Of a DNA stretch of 64,000 bases, positions 41,166 to 56,800 are shown in pieces. The stretch comes from Chaenocephalus aceratus. Lineage: Eukaryota > Chordata > Actinopteri > Perciformes > Channichthyidae. Positions within the stretch are counted from its first letter, which is position 1. Each line of letters begins with the position of its first letter. The stretch spans positions 32,085,023-32,149,022 of the forward strand of contig CM043797.1 in NCBI GenBank assembly GCA_023974075.1. Reading direction: 5' to 3'. A model generated the notes under the pieces. That model searched no databases. It saw nothing but the letters and a program-made list of their open reading frames with translations, and had not been told where the DNA came from. The translations under genes and the position numbers were made by a program.

Positions 41166-43080
41166 TTTATTGTACATTACTTTGTTTTTCCTCCTTTACG
41201 TAGGTTTTGTTTAAAACTTCAACCAACGACTATTCTAACTATTGTTCAGGTAAATAATAGTTATTAGTTCCTTGATTTACAGTATCCTAAAGCCAACAAT
41301 TACATCTTCAAATTGTGTTATGTCTTTTTGTATTTGTCCACTGCAGTGGTGGAATTTACATTTGCTGACATTATTACAGGAGATATTGTAATATACGTCA
41401 AATATCACTCAGTTGTGAGTCTAAACTACCCATGTAAATTGACTACATTAAACACAGGATAACATCATTTTTGTTATTTTGTTATTGTTATCATTTTAAC
41501 ACCTTAAGAATAAAATAAAAACAGTGCCATCGTGTGGTGAAAGACATAAACTTTACTTGACAGAATAATTTGCATTTTCTGTCAGAATATTTACTTATAG
41601 GAATCAACACATGTGTTTACACAACACCAATAGGTTTCCAGGACAGTGAGGAAAGAAAAGGAAGTACAGTTGTTTTCAACAAGAGAGACGGAGAGAGCAG
41701 TCGGGTCCCTCAGGACGCATCACTCCTGAAATGACAGAAGGACAATGCTGTTACTGCAGAAAGGATACATGATTTATTCAATAACATCTTAGGTGCCACA
41801 GCCAATGCTGCATCTTTAATGTATGAATCTTTGTGGCAGCAGCCTGAGTCATAGCAGCAACCACAATGACTTTCATTTGTGTAGCAGGAATGTTAAGGTG
41901 TGGCAGCAGCATGTTCGCTTTAATTGATGTGGTTAAAAATAACATCCCTGACTTCCCTATCTGACCGTTTTTTCTTTCCACCCTAGGCTTGGTTTGTTCC
42001 TCTTTTGCTTTAATCATTTGCATGGAAAGCCTAATATTAATGTGACCAACATGATCTGCTTCCTGAATAAAGCTTAGTGAAATGTATTTAGCCCAAAGGT
42101 GTCAGACAGTTGCAGTTTGGCTGCAAGTCAGTGCGCTTAAAATTAATCTGCAGATCTGGAAGGTCTTAACTTTATTTAAGTATAAGCTATAAATAAAAAG
42201 TAGCACACAATCATGAGGGTGTGGTGTCGCAGCTGATGAATGTGCTCACTGCTGGTACGACCTGTTGTGTTTGTTAATCTACGCACTTCAACCTTTGGAA
42301 TAAGGTGGGACCGTTTTGTTTACACACTGAGCTGCATTTTGCCTTTTCACAATTATTGAGAACAGAAGTGCAACATGGGAACACTTTCATGAACTGAGCA
42401 CTGAGGGTGATTAAACAGAGAAAGGCCATGTTTAATAAGCAAATCTGTAAACAATGCATAAACTCTAACATTGGACCTACCTCGTCATCGCTGCCGGAGG
42501 ATGAAGATGAGGAGTCGCCTGATTTGTTCCCCTCCTTCTTGTCCTTGTGCTTCTTTTCTTTCTTGCCACTTTTGCCATGCTTCTCCTTTGACTTGCCCTT
42601 GCTTTCACCTTTATCCTTGCAATCCTAAAAAATGGCAAAAGGTCACTTTTAATAAGTAATTGATTGTGTTGGTTTAGTCTCGAGGATAGTTTGATTCTTT
42701 TAATGAGAATGAATGAATTGAGTGAAAGGCCGCAGATAAAGGAAAATTATATAAAACTTGGACTTGCTGTAAAAAAAACAGCTAAAAACACAGAGTAGCA
42801 GACTAACACTTAAAAAAGACTCTTACCTTGCTATTCTTCTTAGAACCTGTATGGATGAAAAGATGGTTAAGTATTAGTTAAGTGTGAGTGTGTGTATTAA
42901 TCTGAGCTCTTGCATCTACAAATATAATTATGTTTTTCAAACATACATTGAATAATTAGTAATAATGTCAGAAGCAAATCCTGTCCTAAAATTGCCCGTT
43001 GAAAGACACATGCATTAACATTCAAAGCAATCCTTCTAAAATCAATGAAAGTAAATGTTAATCCTACCTGGGCAATCCAT
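41166..43080 (-). CDS. charged low-complexity gene B, about 60 aa
   Basis: Four exons join in frame: 43,068-43,080 (MDCP plus one base), 42,827-42,846 (a 20-base microexon giving G-SKKNSK), 42,481-42,624 (48 codons) and 41,720-41,725 (Glu, stop). All introns are GT-AG, with good donors (GTAGGATT, GTAAGAG, GTAGGTCC). The protein has no signal peptide or membrane segment. It runs from DCKDKGESKGKSKEK through a Lys/His-rich stretch (KKEKKHKDKKEGNKSGD) to six serines and GSDDEE. The serine run next to acids is a good casein-kinase-2-type substrate and the lysine clusters could act as nuclear signals; both are inference. A TATA box (GGTTTATAAG) lies about 65 bases upstream of the ATG, and an AATAAA at 41,166-41,171 would end the transcript. 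I do not recognise a named family. It is the shortest and cleanest of the three paralogues. Confidence 0.75.
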
Positions 43081-43136
43081 GGTGACTCCTGTTTGTGTGC
43101 TTCCTCAAACAAGTGACCACAGACTCACAACAGGTG

Positions 43137-43147
43137 CTCTTATAAAC
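43137..43147 (-). promoter_or_regulatory. TATA box of gene B
   Basis: On the minus strand GGTTTATAAGAGC lies about 60-70 bases upstream of the gene B ATG. A GTGTGGTT motif and GGGGGTGTGG (CACCC-type) lie further upstream; similar motifs occur before gene A. The arrangement fits a TATA-driven promoter with a short 5' UTR. Confidence 0.55.
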
Positions 43148-43690
43148 CACTCAAACCACACAACCTAACCTCACCACACCCCCTAACACTGCTCCCTCTG
43201 TTATTGTAGCCTGATATAATGTTATTTACTGCAGGGCAGATACGTCACAGTTAGGAATGCACAGTACAAAGGTGTCAATACTAAAAAAACAGGTTAAGTT
43301 CTTAATACCTCTTAAAAGTAAAAAGTTGCTTTTTTATGAGTGCATACTCATACATGACATGAACGTTTTATCCCATTTGCATTACTTTTAAATAGCATTT
43401 TTATTGAAAAGTTATTGAGTACTAAAAGTTCTTGGTTAGGTGAGTTGTACTGAGGAACAAGTATCACAGCACCGACGGGTGAAAAATAGTGTGTTGGTAA
43501 CACGGGGTGTTCAGGTAACACTTAAAGACTTTGTTATGGAACGCAAAGCAGAGTAGGGGGCTAGTACACCCTCCTGAGGGTCCGGTTGTGGATGTCATGC
43601 GAGCATAACATGGTGAAAACAATCAGTCTAAATTAACAATTTCCAATTTCCAAAGGGAGGTTCTGTGAATAAATTAAAAATCAAGAACCG
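43148..43690. other. no gene recognised
   Basis: Upstream flank of gene B; apart from the promoter motifs nothing was identified. Confidence 0.45.
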
Positions 43691-43867
43691 AAATAATTGA
43701 ACTATTCATATCTTAGACTGCACAGTAACTTTTATCTTTTAATGTTTATTTTATTAGCTTTTCTTTTTAATGACTGTTTTTTAAATGCCTTTGTCTGAAT
43801 GTCTTTCATTTTTGTAAAGCACCTTGAATTGCCTAGTGCTGAAAGGTGCTATATAAATAGAATTGCC
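43691..43867 (+). mobile_element. LINE 3' tail
   Basis: Contains GTAAAGCACCTTGAATTGCC and AAAGGTGCTATATAAATAGA, a standard non-LTR retrotransposon 3' end, which leads directly into the CCTTG array. Only the tail remains. Confidence 0.7.
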
Positions 43868-43982
43868 GTGCCTTGGCGTGCCTTGGCGTGCCTTGGCGTG
43901 CCTTGGCGTGCCTTGGCGTGCCTTGCCTTGCCTTGCCTTGCCTTGCCTTGCCTTGCCTTGCCTTGCCTTGCCTTGCCTTGGT
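43868..43982. repeat. (CCTTGGCGTG)n then (CCTTG)n array
   Basis: Five copies of the 10-mer CCTTGGCGTG are followed by about twelve copies of the 5-mer CCTTG. The array starts where the LINE tail ends, so it probably grew from the tail's own terminal repeat. Plus-strand Cys-Leu-Ala frames here are artefacts. Confidence 0.95.
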
Positions 43983-45629
43983 TGGTGATAAATAAATCTG
44001 CCATTGTAGTTAGACTATTTCAATCCGTTTTAAAAACAACAACAACAAACAATAGTTTCAACCTTCTTTTTTGCATGTGTAAGAACAAAGACAGTACAGA
44101 ACAAGTTATTCAAGATTGCACTTCCGGTAAGAGCAGTTCTTTTGGAAATGTACTTCTACTTGGTAACATTGGTATAATTTATTTTAAATTAATTAATTTA
44201 TTTTAAATAAATTATACCAATAATTCCCAAATAATTATTTGAAAGTTAACAATATTAACTATTTTGTATAGTACTTTGTCATACTAACATAGTGTTGTTG
44301 TATGTTGCTCGCGATAAGAGGTGCACCCTGGGTAGAAGGGTGTGACTCTACAGGAGCAGTTATTTGTTACTTGTTATTCCAAGAAATAATTATGAGCAAC
44401 AGTGCGTACTTTAGTCATCCAACAAGGAAAACTAGTGTTAGAGAGTGCCGATCATCTTGTTTTTCATGTCATACGTATGATTATCTCCGATTCGTTTTAC
44501 AGTTGACCCGAGGAAACTGTCTTGTCATCTGAGGACAGATTAGTTTCATGCAGCACCACACCTTTAATCTAGTGCTGTCAAAATTATCGCGTTAACGGCG
44601 GTAATTAATTTTTTGAATTAATTGCGTTAAAATATTTAACGCATTTAACGCATGTGCAGAATGGCCCGCCCCATACGTGCCACCAGTGGCAGCGCCAGGG
44701 TATGGCTGGGGTAGGCTACACCCATACCAAGAAATGGCTTAGCCCCACTTTGAAAAACGATGTTAAAGTAAGCAAAATAAAGTCTGCCAACTCGCGCGGA
44801 GTAAATTGCACAGACAGCAGTTAGTCAGATTGATTTCAGTAGCCACGGTTTTGAAAACTTTTGTCACGTAGTGATCGTCTTCACAATAGAACATCTTTGA
44901 TAACGGCGTGGTGTTGTTGCAGGAAGTCCCGACGGAGAATACTCTTGCTGTAGTACAGGGCAGAGCCATATAATAGTAATAATATGGCTCTGGTACAGGG
45001 GTGCACATAACTGGTACGCAGGTTATGTGCGTAATCTGAAATGCGTACCGTCACTTGTGTCACAAAGCGCATTTGCGTACCGACGTACTTGTGAAGCTTT
45101 TCCAGAAGGCGGTTAGATCACCGGACGACAGAGTCGGTCTCCGTGTGCACAGACAGGGCTGCTGTTAACGTCGGTCTGTACAACGGAACTGTGCCAAAAC
45201 TACGCCAACCGGCTGCGGAGGGAGACTCCCCCCATCACTGGAGAACTGCGCTAAAACAGCTGATCACAACGTTCACACTCTGTGGTCACGAAGTACTCCA
45301 AAGTACTCTTCCCCCCCCCCCCCCCTCTGTCGACTTTCCTGAAGTACTCCCCCGTTGATAGAAGAAGAAATGTAGAGTGCAATTAACATATAAAACATTA
45401 CAAAAAATACTACTGCATTTAGCTTACATGTAACTTAGCTCAACAAAGAGGTTGGTAACCAATCTTAGGAGTACAACAAATGTTTTACCTTTAAGAAAGT
45501 CTATTTTCAATAACTTAAATAGGTGCTTACTCGAAGGCTAAAACGAACCCCACCGGTACTTTAATTTGCAAACTATAAAAAGTGCCCTCCACATCCACGG
45601 AAAAATAAATTGAATGAAATGTACTTCTC
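43983..45629. other. no gene recognised; palindrome and hAT-like end
   Basis: Contains a 52-bp palindrome at 44,169-44,220. It also holds a segment at about 44,573-44,660 (GTGCTGTCAAAATTATCGCG, followed by TTAACGC repeats) that resembles one end of fish hAT-type elements; the other end was not found. A C-homopolymer lies at about 45,310. No exon is supported. Confidence 0.4.
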
Positions 45630-46273
45630 TTAAAGGTCACCTATCATGCTATTTTTAGGCAATAGCATAGGTCATACACATATATAAAAAACATTTCTAT
45701 GAAGTGTTTTGCTTAAAATACCAAACAGATCACCCATTCTAGCCATGCCTCATATCCCTCTATTTCACTTCCTATTTAAAAAGTGCTGATTTTGGGTATA
45801 AAGCTTTAAAAAATTAAATAATTGATAACAAATACAAGAGGAGGAGGCTGAGCTCATGCAGGACCCGGCAGCTACTGTCTAAACTAAATACTGCCGTGAT
45901 GAAACACCATATCATGGATTATCAAGGATAATTTCTGAAACAGTCTGGAGCTCAAAGGATTTCTCTCTTGCTGGTTATCCCACAAGGTGAGTTCCTTTTT
46001 ACTTCCCGCTTCTTCACACACATGCTCTCCAGCACAGGTTAGCTCTGAGTGTTAGCGATGCTATAGTAAACACCGACCATATTACGACCAAAACAGTCGG
46101 GCATTGTTTCTGATAGCAATTTTCTGATAGTGCCGTGGGTCCACATTTCAGATATTACGTCATATATCATGTCATATTTTCTGATGCTGCGTGAGTTCCC
46201 CGACGCACCAGGGACACATATTTATGTATAAAAGACATCACAAAGTGCATTTTGCATGATAGGTCCCCTTTAA
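45630..46273. mobile_element. TTAA-flanked MITE of a second family, intact copy
   Basis: Starts TTAAAGGTCACCTATCATGC and ends GCATGATAGGTCCCCTTTAA, giving inverted ends with few mismatches and TTAA at each edge. It shares AAATACCAAACAGATCA and the final GTGCATTTTGCATGAT with a truncated copy at 60.07-60.55 kb. There is no transposase frame. The terminal AGG...ACC pattern resembles the 20.76-kb family. Confidence 0.8.
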
Positions 46274-46645
46274 TACATTTAGTAACCAGACATATAAAGA
46301 TAATTGTAACACAATATAACTGACCATTTTGTTTCATTCTAGAAATGGAAAGCGATCAATCATTATACAACACAGCACATGAGACAAAACAAGATCTACA
46401 GCAAGATTACTGACACACCACAAGGCTCTGTTTGGGTCTGAAATGCACTGACGTATGCCCCACTTTTTAAAATGACATTTCATATAATAGTTCTTTTGAT
46501 AAGAACACATTAATGTATCTATTTGGGAATTTAAACTAAATTAATGCAATGACAAAAAAACAAATTGTCCATATTTTTTAATCCTAAAGTATAAATCATG
46601 AAAATAAAACTGCTTCAATGTATTTGAACTTTAAAAGTATCATAT

Positions 46646-49566
<2,921 letters not shown>

Positions 49567-50647
49567 TTTGTTGCTGTGCTTTTCCTAACAAGACGCCTTC
49601 ACCGGCTGCTTCAAGTTCACAAACAGGAAACTGGATAGACCGCGCCTGAATCACGTGACCAAAACACGCCCCCAGCCACATTACGACAGGAGCTGCTTTC
49701 AAGTGCAGGTGGAGATAACTTATTCAGAAACGGACTATAACACCAACCATAAACCTGCACAGCAAGATTGTTTAACTTTTATTGAAGGGTGGATACAAGT
49801 GGAAAGTACATGTCATATACAGCAACAAAATACCTGCATTAAAGTCCATTAAACTGGTTGAGGTTGCGTTTTATTGCATAGAAATGTTACTTTAAAAGAT
49901 TTGTTCTTCTTTTAAAAGTGACTAACTAACTAAAAGGCCTAACCCTTTTTTAAGTTATAACTTTATCATAAACATCAAACCATTCATTTCGAATTTAATT
50001 GCCCATGTCTCTGATTTGAATTTCACAAATAATTGAATCTAAAATGTAGAATAGTATGGGATTGTTGTCTTAAAAATTGCACCAGTTTTAACTATATTGT
50101 ATGTCTGAAAATAATAGGTTAAAAGCCTTTACAAGCCTTTACAATTGGGGGACAGGATGTACTTTTGTGATCCAATGTAGGATTATCTATATAAACATAT
50201 GTTAGAGAACATAGAATATTGTGTATGTCATATTGTTACCAGCTCAGTATTTTAAAGTTCTATTACACCACTTCCTGGACCAAAATATTGAAAATGTTCG
50301 AGGAATCACCCCCTATTTTCCCTCCTTCATTCAGATGCCCAATATAAATGTCAATATCCAAAGCCACTAAACAGCCACAGTGACCATCATCTTAGTTATT
50401 GCTTTGCATCTGCAGACCCTGGGATTTAGCAGAAGGCAACATAATAAAAATAAACAGCAAACAAAACAAATAAAATGATGCTTTTTTTATTCAACACAGC
50501 AAGGTTTTTGAATTATTTCATGTGATTATAAAATGACGATTCTGCCACAAATATGCTTAGTCTTACCAATTAAAAAAGCTAAGAACTATTCATACTTTTT
50601 CATTATAATTGTTTTCATAGGGTAATTATCTTCCTCAAGTTGAACAG
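49567..50647. other. gene C promoter flank, then no gene recognised
   Basis: On the minus strand upstream of gene C there is a CACGTG E-box (near 49,655) and a GGGGGCGTG motif like that of gene A. From about 49,700 to 50,640 nothing is identified. The gene D transcript probably ends at the AATAAA at 50,648-50,653. Confidence 0.45.
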
Positions 50648-53600
50648 TTTATTGCATAAAATCAGAGTATCATTAGAGCAAAAACATCCTCAAGGGTCAT
50701 GTAAGCTGTGTCAGTAACATCTTATTCGGTCTATGACATCTCATCGTTGGTAAGGCCTGAGGCCTTTCAATATGTCACTCGAGGTGAGGTTGGAGGTAGA
50801 TTGGCTCCCAGTATCTCCGGACCTCCTTGGGCTCCCCATCAGAGCCTCCATGGGGCTGGGAGGTCTGCGAAACCTATCCCCGGGACTCAGGGAGGAGACA
50901 GAGAAAGAGGGCTTGGAGGCCGCTGAGAGACTTGGATCCAGCTTCACAAGGGGTTTGGATGGGAGAGACACGTAGGAGACGACATGAGCACCAGGAAGAG
51001 GAGCAGGAGCCCCACCAGGAGCAAAACCAGGAGCAACACCAGGAAGAGGAGCAGGAGCCCCACCAGGAGCAACCCCAGGAGCAACACCAGGAGCGACACC
51101 AGGAGCGACACCAGGAGCGCCGGCTGGCTTACAGAAGCTGCCGCTGGGACCTGAAAGTCTGCCCCCACCGGAGCCAGAAGCTTCCATTTTTGGCTCGCCG
51201 GTTACCTCATCATGAGGGCATTCCTGGAATGAATCAACATCACAACATGAAGGGCATTGTATATAGAAAATCAGGCTCAATCAGAAGAAGGGGACTCAAC
51301 TGGGAGTAAATGGTTCATTGTGCCTTTTTTTTCGTCCTGAGGAAATAGCTTGACTCAATAATTACTTACTCACCTACGAGGCCCGGGACCCCGCTGACAC
51401 AGCCTCCTAACCCCTCCTATATACACTAAGCTCTACATTAACATCATGTGAGCCATCACTCCTATTCCATACTGTACATTCCCTTTCCTCTGTATATTTT
51501 GCACATTTTTGCTAAAAGGCCAACTCATTTATAACCGCACAGCTCTGCCACTTTAAATGTTGATATACTGTACATTTTTCTCATATAATTACTGTACTTA
51601 CTTTGTTAGCATATTTATATATCTTGTAAACATTTATTTATATATATATCTTTATTTATATATTTGTTTCTTGTTTACAACATAATTCTACCTGTGATGT
51701 TTATGAATGCATCATTATACACCAAAGCAAATTCCTTGTATGTGTGAACCTAATTATGATGAAAGTGTGTAATGCCCATCATGTTTTTACATGGTTCATA
51801 TGAGAAGCAAACTCACCCTCTTTTCATTTTCACTTCCAGATGATCCTGAACTCTGAAGGTCAAACAGGAAATACATCAGTAATTTCATTTTCAGATTAAA
51901 CACTGTCTGTTGATATTCATGAGTAATAATTCACCTTTTTCTTCTTGTCCTTCTTGTCCTTTTTATTTTCCTTGTCACTGCCGCCGGAACTATCAGATGA
52001 TCTGGAGTCCTGCTCAAATGTGAAGGTTAGTTTATTTATATTGCACATTTCAGACACAAAGGCAACTCAATGTGAAAAACACTCATCATGTTTGTTTAGT
52101 GTTTTTACTTATTACATGCTGAATTACCTTCTTTTTGTCCTTCTTCTTCTTTTTCTTCTTGTCCTTCTTCTTCTTGTCGTCATCACTGCTAGAAGAATCG
52201 GAGTCCTTGATAGATGTAAATATGGCAATTGTGTTACGATACTACTGTTTTCCTTCTCGGATGAGAGAAACCAAGTTCATTTCCATTAGGGAATTGGACT
52301 TACAAATATACTAAGCAGATGGCTACATTAGCTTCACCTTTTTCTTGTCTTTCTTGTTCTTCTTCTTCTTCTTTTTATCCTTCTTCTTCTTTTTTTTTCT
52401 TCTTATCATCATCGCTACAAGAATCGCTTGAGGACTCAGAAGAAGAATCCTGGACCGAAAAAGAGATGACAACGCATTCTATTCATACAGTAGTAATCAC
52501 CTGACAATCTCCAAAATTAACCAAAGATCATCAATATTAAGAGTGGTCCAAAACCAAACTGTGTATCTCCTATTTTCAACCAAAAACCTAGAGTTTAAAA
52601 ACAAAGGTGGAGACGTTCTCACCTTCTTCTCCTTTTTGTCCTTTCTCTTCTTCTTATCCTTCTTCTTTTTCTTATCTTTCTTGGTCTTTTTCTTCTAAAG
52701 TTACAAAAGGCAAAGTTTTGTCTTTGTAAACTTGGGTTGTTTTTTTTGTCAATTTATTGAACATGTCAGAAACAAAACATACAACAATAATAATAATAGA
52801 TATATTCTTTTTCTTCTTACTCTTAATAATAATTATAACAAAGTACAAAAAAATGTTTTAAAAAATAAAAATAGATTCTCAAATAGTCTCTGTCATGACA
52901 TGTTTGTCTTGTTAATTTGTTTTTTGTTTTTTACAAAACAATCAGAAAGAAATTACTTTTACAATTACAAGAAATAACAAATGGGATATTACAGGTCCTG
53001 TTCCTCACCATTCATGATTTGGCTCCTAAATAATACTTTCAGTTCAGATAGACTTGTACCATATTTCAGTGCATCATTACAGTTATTCCACAGACTAACA
53101 CCTACACATAGTAGCGAACATAACATGTGTCATCTCACCTTGTCATCATCACTATCAGAGGAAGAGGAGGAGCTATCTTCAGAAGAGCAGGACTTCTAGA
53201 AATGGAGGCAATCAGTCACAGAAGGGCATCTTTGTGCAATACATCTCACGTTATGAGCATCAGAAGTATCACATTATTCTATTAAAACAACAACCAGTAA
53301 AGGTATACAAGCTTTCACGTGTGTTACCTTCTTCTTCTTCTTCTTCTTTTTTTTCTTCTTGTCCTCTTCACTATCAGAGAATGAGGAACAGCTGGAATCC
53401 TGTGAAAAACAGAGAGCGGAGAGATGAAATAATAACATCACACGTGCAACACTGTCATATACAAGAGGTGTTTACGGTACAAACCTTATCCTTCTTCTTC
53501 TTTGTCTTCTTCTTTTTCTTCTTCTTCTTCTTCTTGTCATCCTCACTATCAGAAGAAGAGGAGGAAGAGCCGGCATCCTGTAAAGCGATAGAGACAGCAG

Positions 53601-53845
53601 AGAATCATACACTGAACAAAAATATAAATAAAGAAATAAGGTACATTTACTGTAACAAGTTGAACTCTGTAATCCCAGGTTTCAAGGAGGTTAATGACCT
53701 CTCAAGATTGAAAATAGACAAGGCACATCTTGCTGCCCAATATGTATACACATGCCACAAGCTGAGGGACAGTGAATGAGACACCCACACACACACACAA
53801 CATCACGCACCCACGCACCCAAAGAAACACACCCACACACACACA

Positions 53846-53884
<39 letters not shown>

Positions 53885-56800
53885 GAAGTGTAATTGTATC
53901 ACTGTATATACTGTGTATATATATATATATAATATGTACAAATTTGAAATGTATGTTAATGTTGTTAATTATTTTCTATTTTGATGCTTTGGCAACATTT
54001 TTTCGTTTAACTTTCATGCCAATAAAGCCCCTTTGAATTTGAATTGAATTGAAACAGCACAACACAAATAATGTAATATATATGGTAGGGTTGCAGAAAC
54101 AAACCTTATCCTTCTTCTTCTTTGTCTTCTTCTTCTTTTTCTTCTTCTTCTTCTTCTTCTTCTTCTTGTCATCCTCACTATCAGAAGAGGAGGAGGAAGA
54201 GCTGGAATCCTGTAAAGAGAAAGAGATAGTGAAAAAGATGATATAATAGGACTAAACAGCAACAATATAAAATAAAAGCATTATACTAAGATTATTTTTT
54301 TTAACAAATGTCATTTGCATTTCTTTGAACTATACACCCTAACCCTGCAAAAGAGTCGGAAAAACCTAATACATTACAACATCAAATAAATAACCAGATT
54401 TTCATGACTACAAAATAAATATAATTTGAAGCATATTACCCATTTATAAACATCCTCCTTTACACACTTTAAAAACAGAGACTACACCTATCCTTTAAAA
54501 CTTCAATAATAGAGTAATTCGCCCCCAGTGAGCACAGAACCTGCCCCACAGCCCACACATCCAGAAACCCCTGCAGATGGTTGATCAGTGTGTAGTACGC
54601 ATGCTCTGCCACCAGCCCCCTCAGACAGAGCACTGCATCCGTCCATCCCACTCCAGCAACTTGGTTCTTTCTACTTTTCCAGATCGCTAATTTTGCATTA
54701 GCAAACACGAAATGTATCAGTACCAGAGTTTCCCTCTTTTTCAGGGTGTATTTGGGGCCATGGACAACAAGTGGTATGGAGAAAACCGCCCCCAACCCTT
54801 CCACCCACTCCTGTAACGTTTTTTTTAGACCATCCAATCGGGGACAGGACACCACTAAATGTTGCAATGTTTCTGCCATAAAACAGAACGGACAGCCCCC
54901 GCATTATACTAAGATGAAGGCACACACCTTTTCTTTCTTCTTCTTGGTCTTCTTCTTCTTATTCTTCTTCTTCTTCTTTTTCTTCTCCTCATCTTCACTA
55001 TCAGAAGAGGAGGATGAAGAGCTGGAATCCTGGAAAGGAGAGAGTCAAGAATGACTTAGTATAAATAAACGAGACAAGTAACTTAATTTACAAAAATGTT
55101 TTTTATCACAAACCTTATCCTTCTTCTTCTTTGTCTTCTTCTTCTTCTTTTTCTTCTTCTTCTTTTTGTCACCTTCGCTATCAGAGGATGAAGAGGAGGA
55201 GGAAGAGCTGCACTCCTGTAAAGAGAAAGAATAAAGAAAGACATTATAATATTAAATAGCACAAATACAAAAAAGGTCAAATGAAGAGGTGAAGGCACAA
55301 ACCTCATCCTTCTTCTTCTTCTTCATCTTCTTCTTTTTCTTCTTGTCATCTTCGCTGTCTGAGCAATCAGATGATGAAGAAGAGGAGGAGCTGGAGGAGT
55401 CCTTTAGATCAAAACGAAAACAAGCATTCATATTAATATCCAAGGAACAAATACCTTGATTAGCATCTGTTTTATACTAATACATTATTATTATTATTAT
55501 TATCACTAGGGCTGACAAAAATCATAACCACGATTATTTTGGTCAATAATTTATATGATTATTAAAAACGATTATCCATTTACTTTGAAAACATCCATTT
55601 ATTGAAAACAAAATGTTTTTAACAGTTGATTACCCTGAACCTTAAGTATAATTCTAATTCTAATTAAGTATTTCATTGCCCCCGGTCAAATAAAGATGGA
55701 CCCTGCCAAGGTCAGTGCCGTGGCCGAGTGGCCAGTTCCTGTCAACAGGAAAAAACTACAGCAGTTCCTGGGGTTTGCAAATTTGTATAGACGTTTCATC
55801 AGAAATGTCAGTTCTATTGCTTCCCCGCTACATGTACTTACCTCTCCTCATGTCCCTTTTGAATGGAACTCTAAAGCTGCTAACGCTTTTCAAGCTCTAA
55901 AGGAGATGTTCACCTCTGCTCCCATCCTCACCATCCCAGATCCACTTCGACAGTTCGTAGTAGAGGTGGATGCCTCTAACCTCGGTGTGGGGCAGTTCTC
56001 TCTCAGCGGGCTGCAAAGGATAATAAGCTCCATCCCTGCGCTTATCTCTCCCGTAAGTTGTCCCCAGCGGAAAGGAACTACGACGTGGGCAATCGTGAAC
56101 TACTGGCAGTGAAACAAGCCTTGGAGGAGTGGAGACATTGGCTAGAGGGGGCCGCTCAGCCGTTCCTGGTATGGACAGACCATAAGAACCTCGAATACAT
56201 AAAAAAAGCTAAGAGACTGAATTCACGCCAGGCTAGATGGACACTTTTTTTTCAGTCGTTTTGATTTTACCTTGTCATTTAGACCTGGCTCCCAGAACAC
56301 CCAGCCAGATGCCTTGTCCCGTCTGTTTGACCCTGCTGCCAAGGAACCAGAACCCATCCTACCACTGAACCGTGTGGTAGGAGCGGTAACTTGGCAGATA
56401 GAAAAAGAGGTGCAGCAAGCAAATGTTGAGAGCCCAGCACCTAGTGAGTGTCCGCCTAATAGGCTGTTTGTTACAGTGCCCTTACGCTCCAAGATCAATC
56501 ACTGGGCTCACACGTCCTTGCTCACTTGTCATCCTGGGGTTAGAGGAACCATGTTCGCACTTAAGCAGCGTTTCTGGTGGCCGTCCATGGCTAAAGATGT
56601 TGGTGAATATGTGAATGCCTGTCCTGTTTGTGCTCGCAGCAAAACTTCTTCCAGGTCTCGGGCTGGGTTGCTGCAGCCGTTGCCCATTCCTCAACGGCCC
56701 TGGTCTGACATATCAATCAATCAATGTTTATTTATATAGCCCAATATCACAAATGTTACATTTGTCTCAGTGGTCTTCACAGTGTGTACAGAATATCAGT

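Noticed and set aside
50827..51309. Plus-strand Gln-Glu-His-rich frame
   Set aside because: It is the antisense reading of the GVAP minisatellite in the gene D terminal exon; the minus strand has an acceptor, stop and AATAAA.
51360..51420. Possible extra gene D exon before a perfect GTGAGTAAG donor at about 51,392
   Set aside because: The candidate frames either contain a stop or leave the wrong phase for the terminal exon.
53234..53779. Plus-strand frames with long Phe and Ser-Leu-Ser-Glu-Glu runs over gene D exons
   Set aside because: They are antisense shadows of the Lys and Ser/Asp modules. Splice sites and consistent phase exist only on the minus strand.
54469..54879. 136-aa frame considered as a possible gene D exon
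   Set aside because: It has LINE C-terminal motifs and is bounded by a 15-bp target duplication, so it is an intronic retrotransposon.
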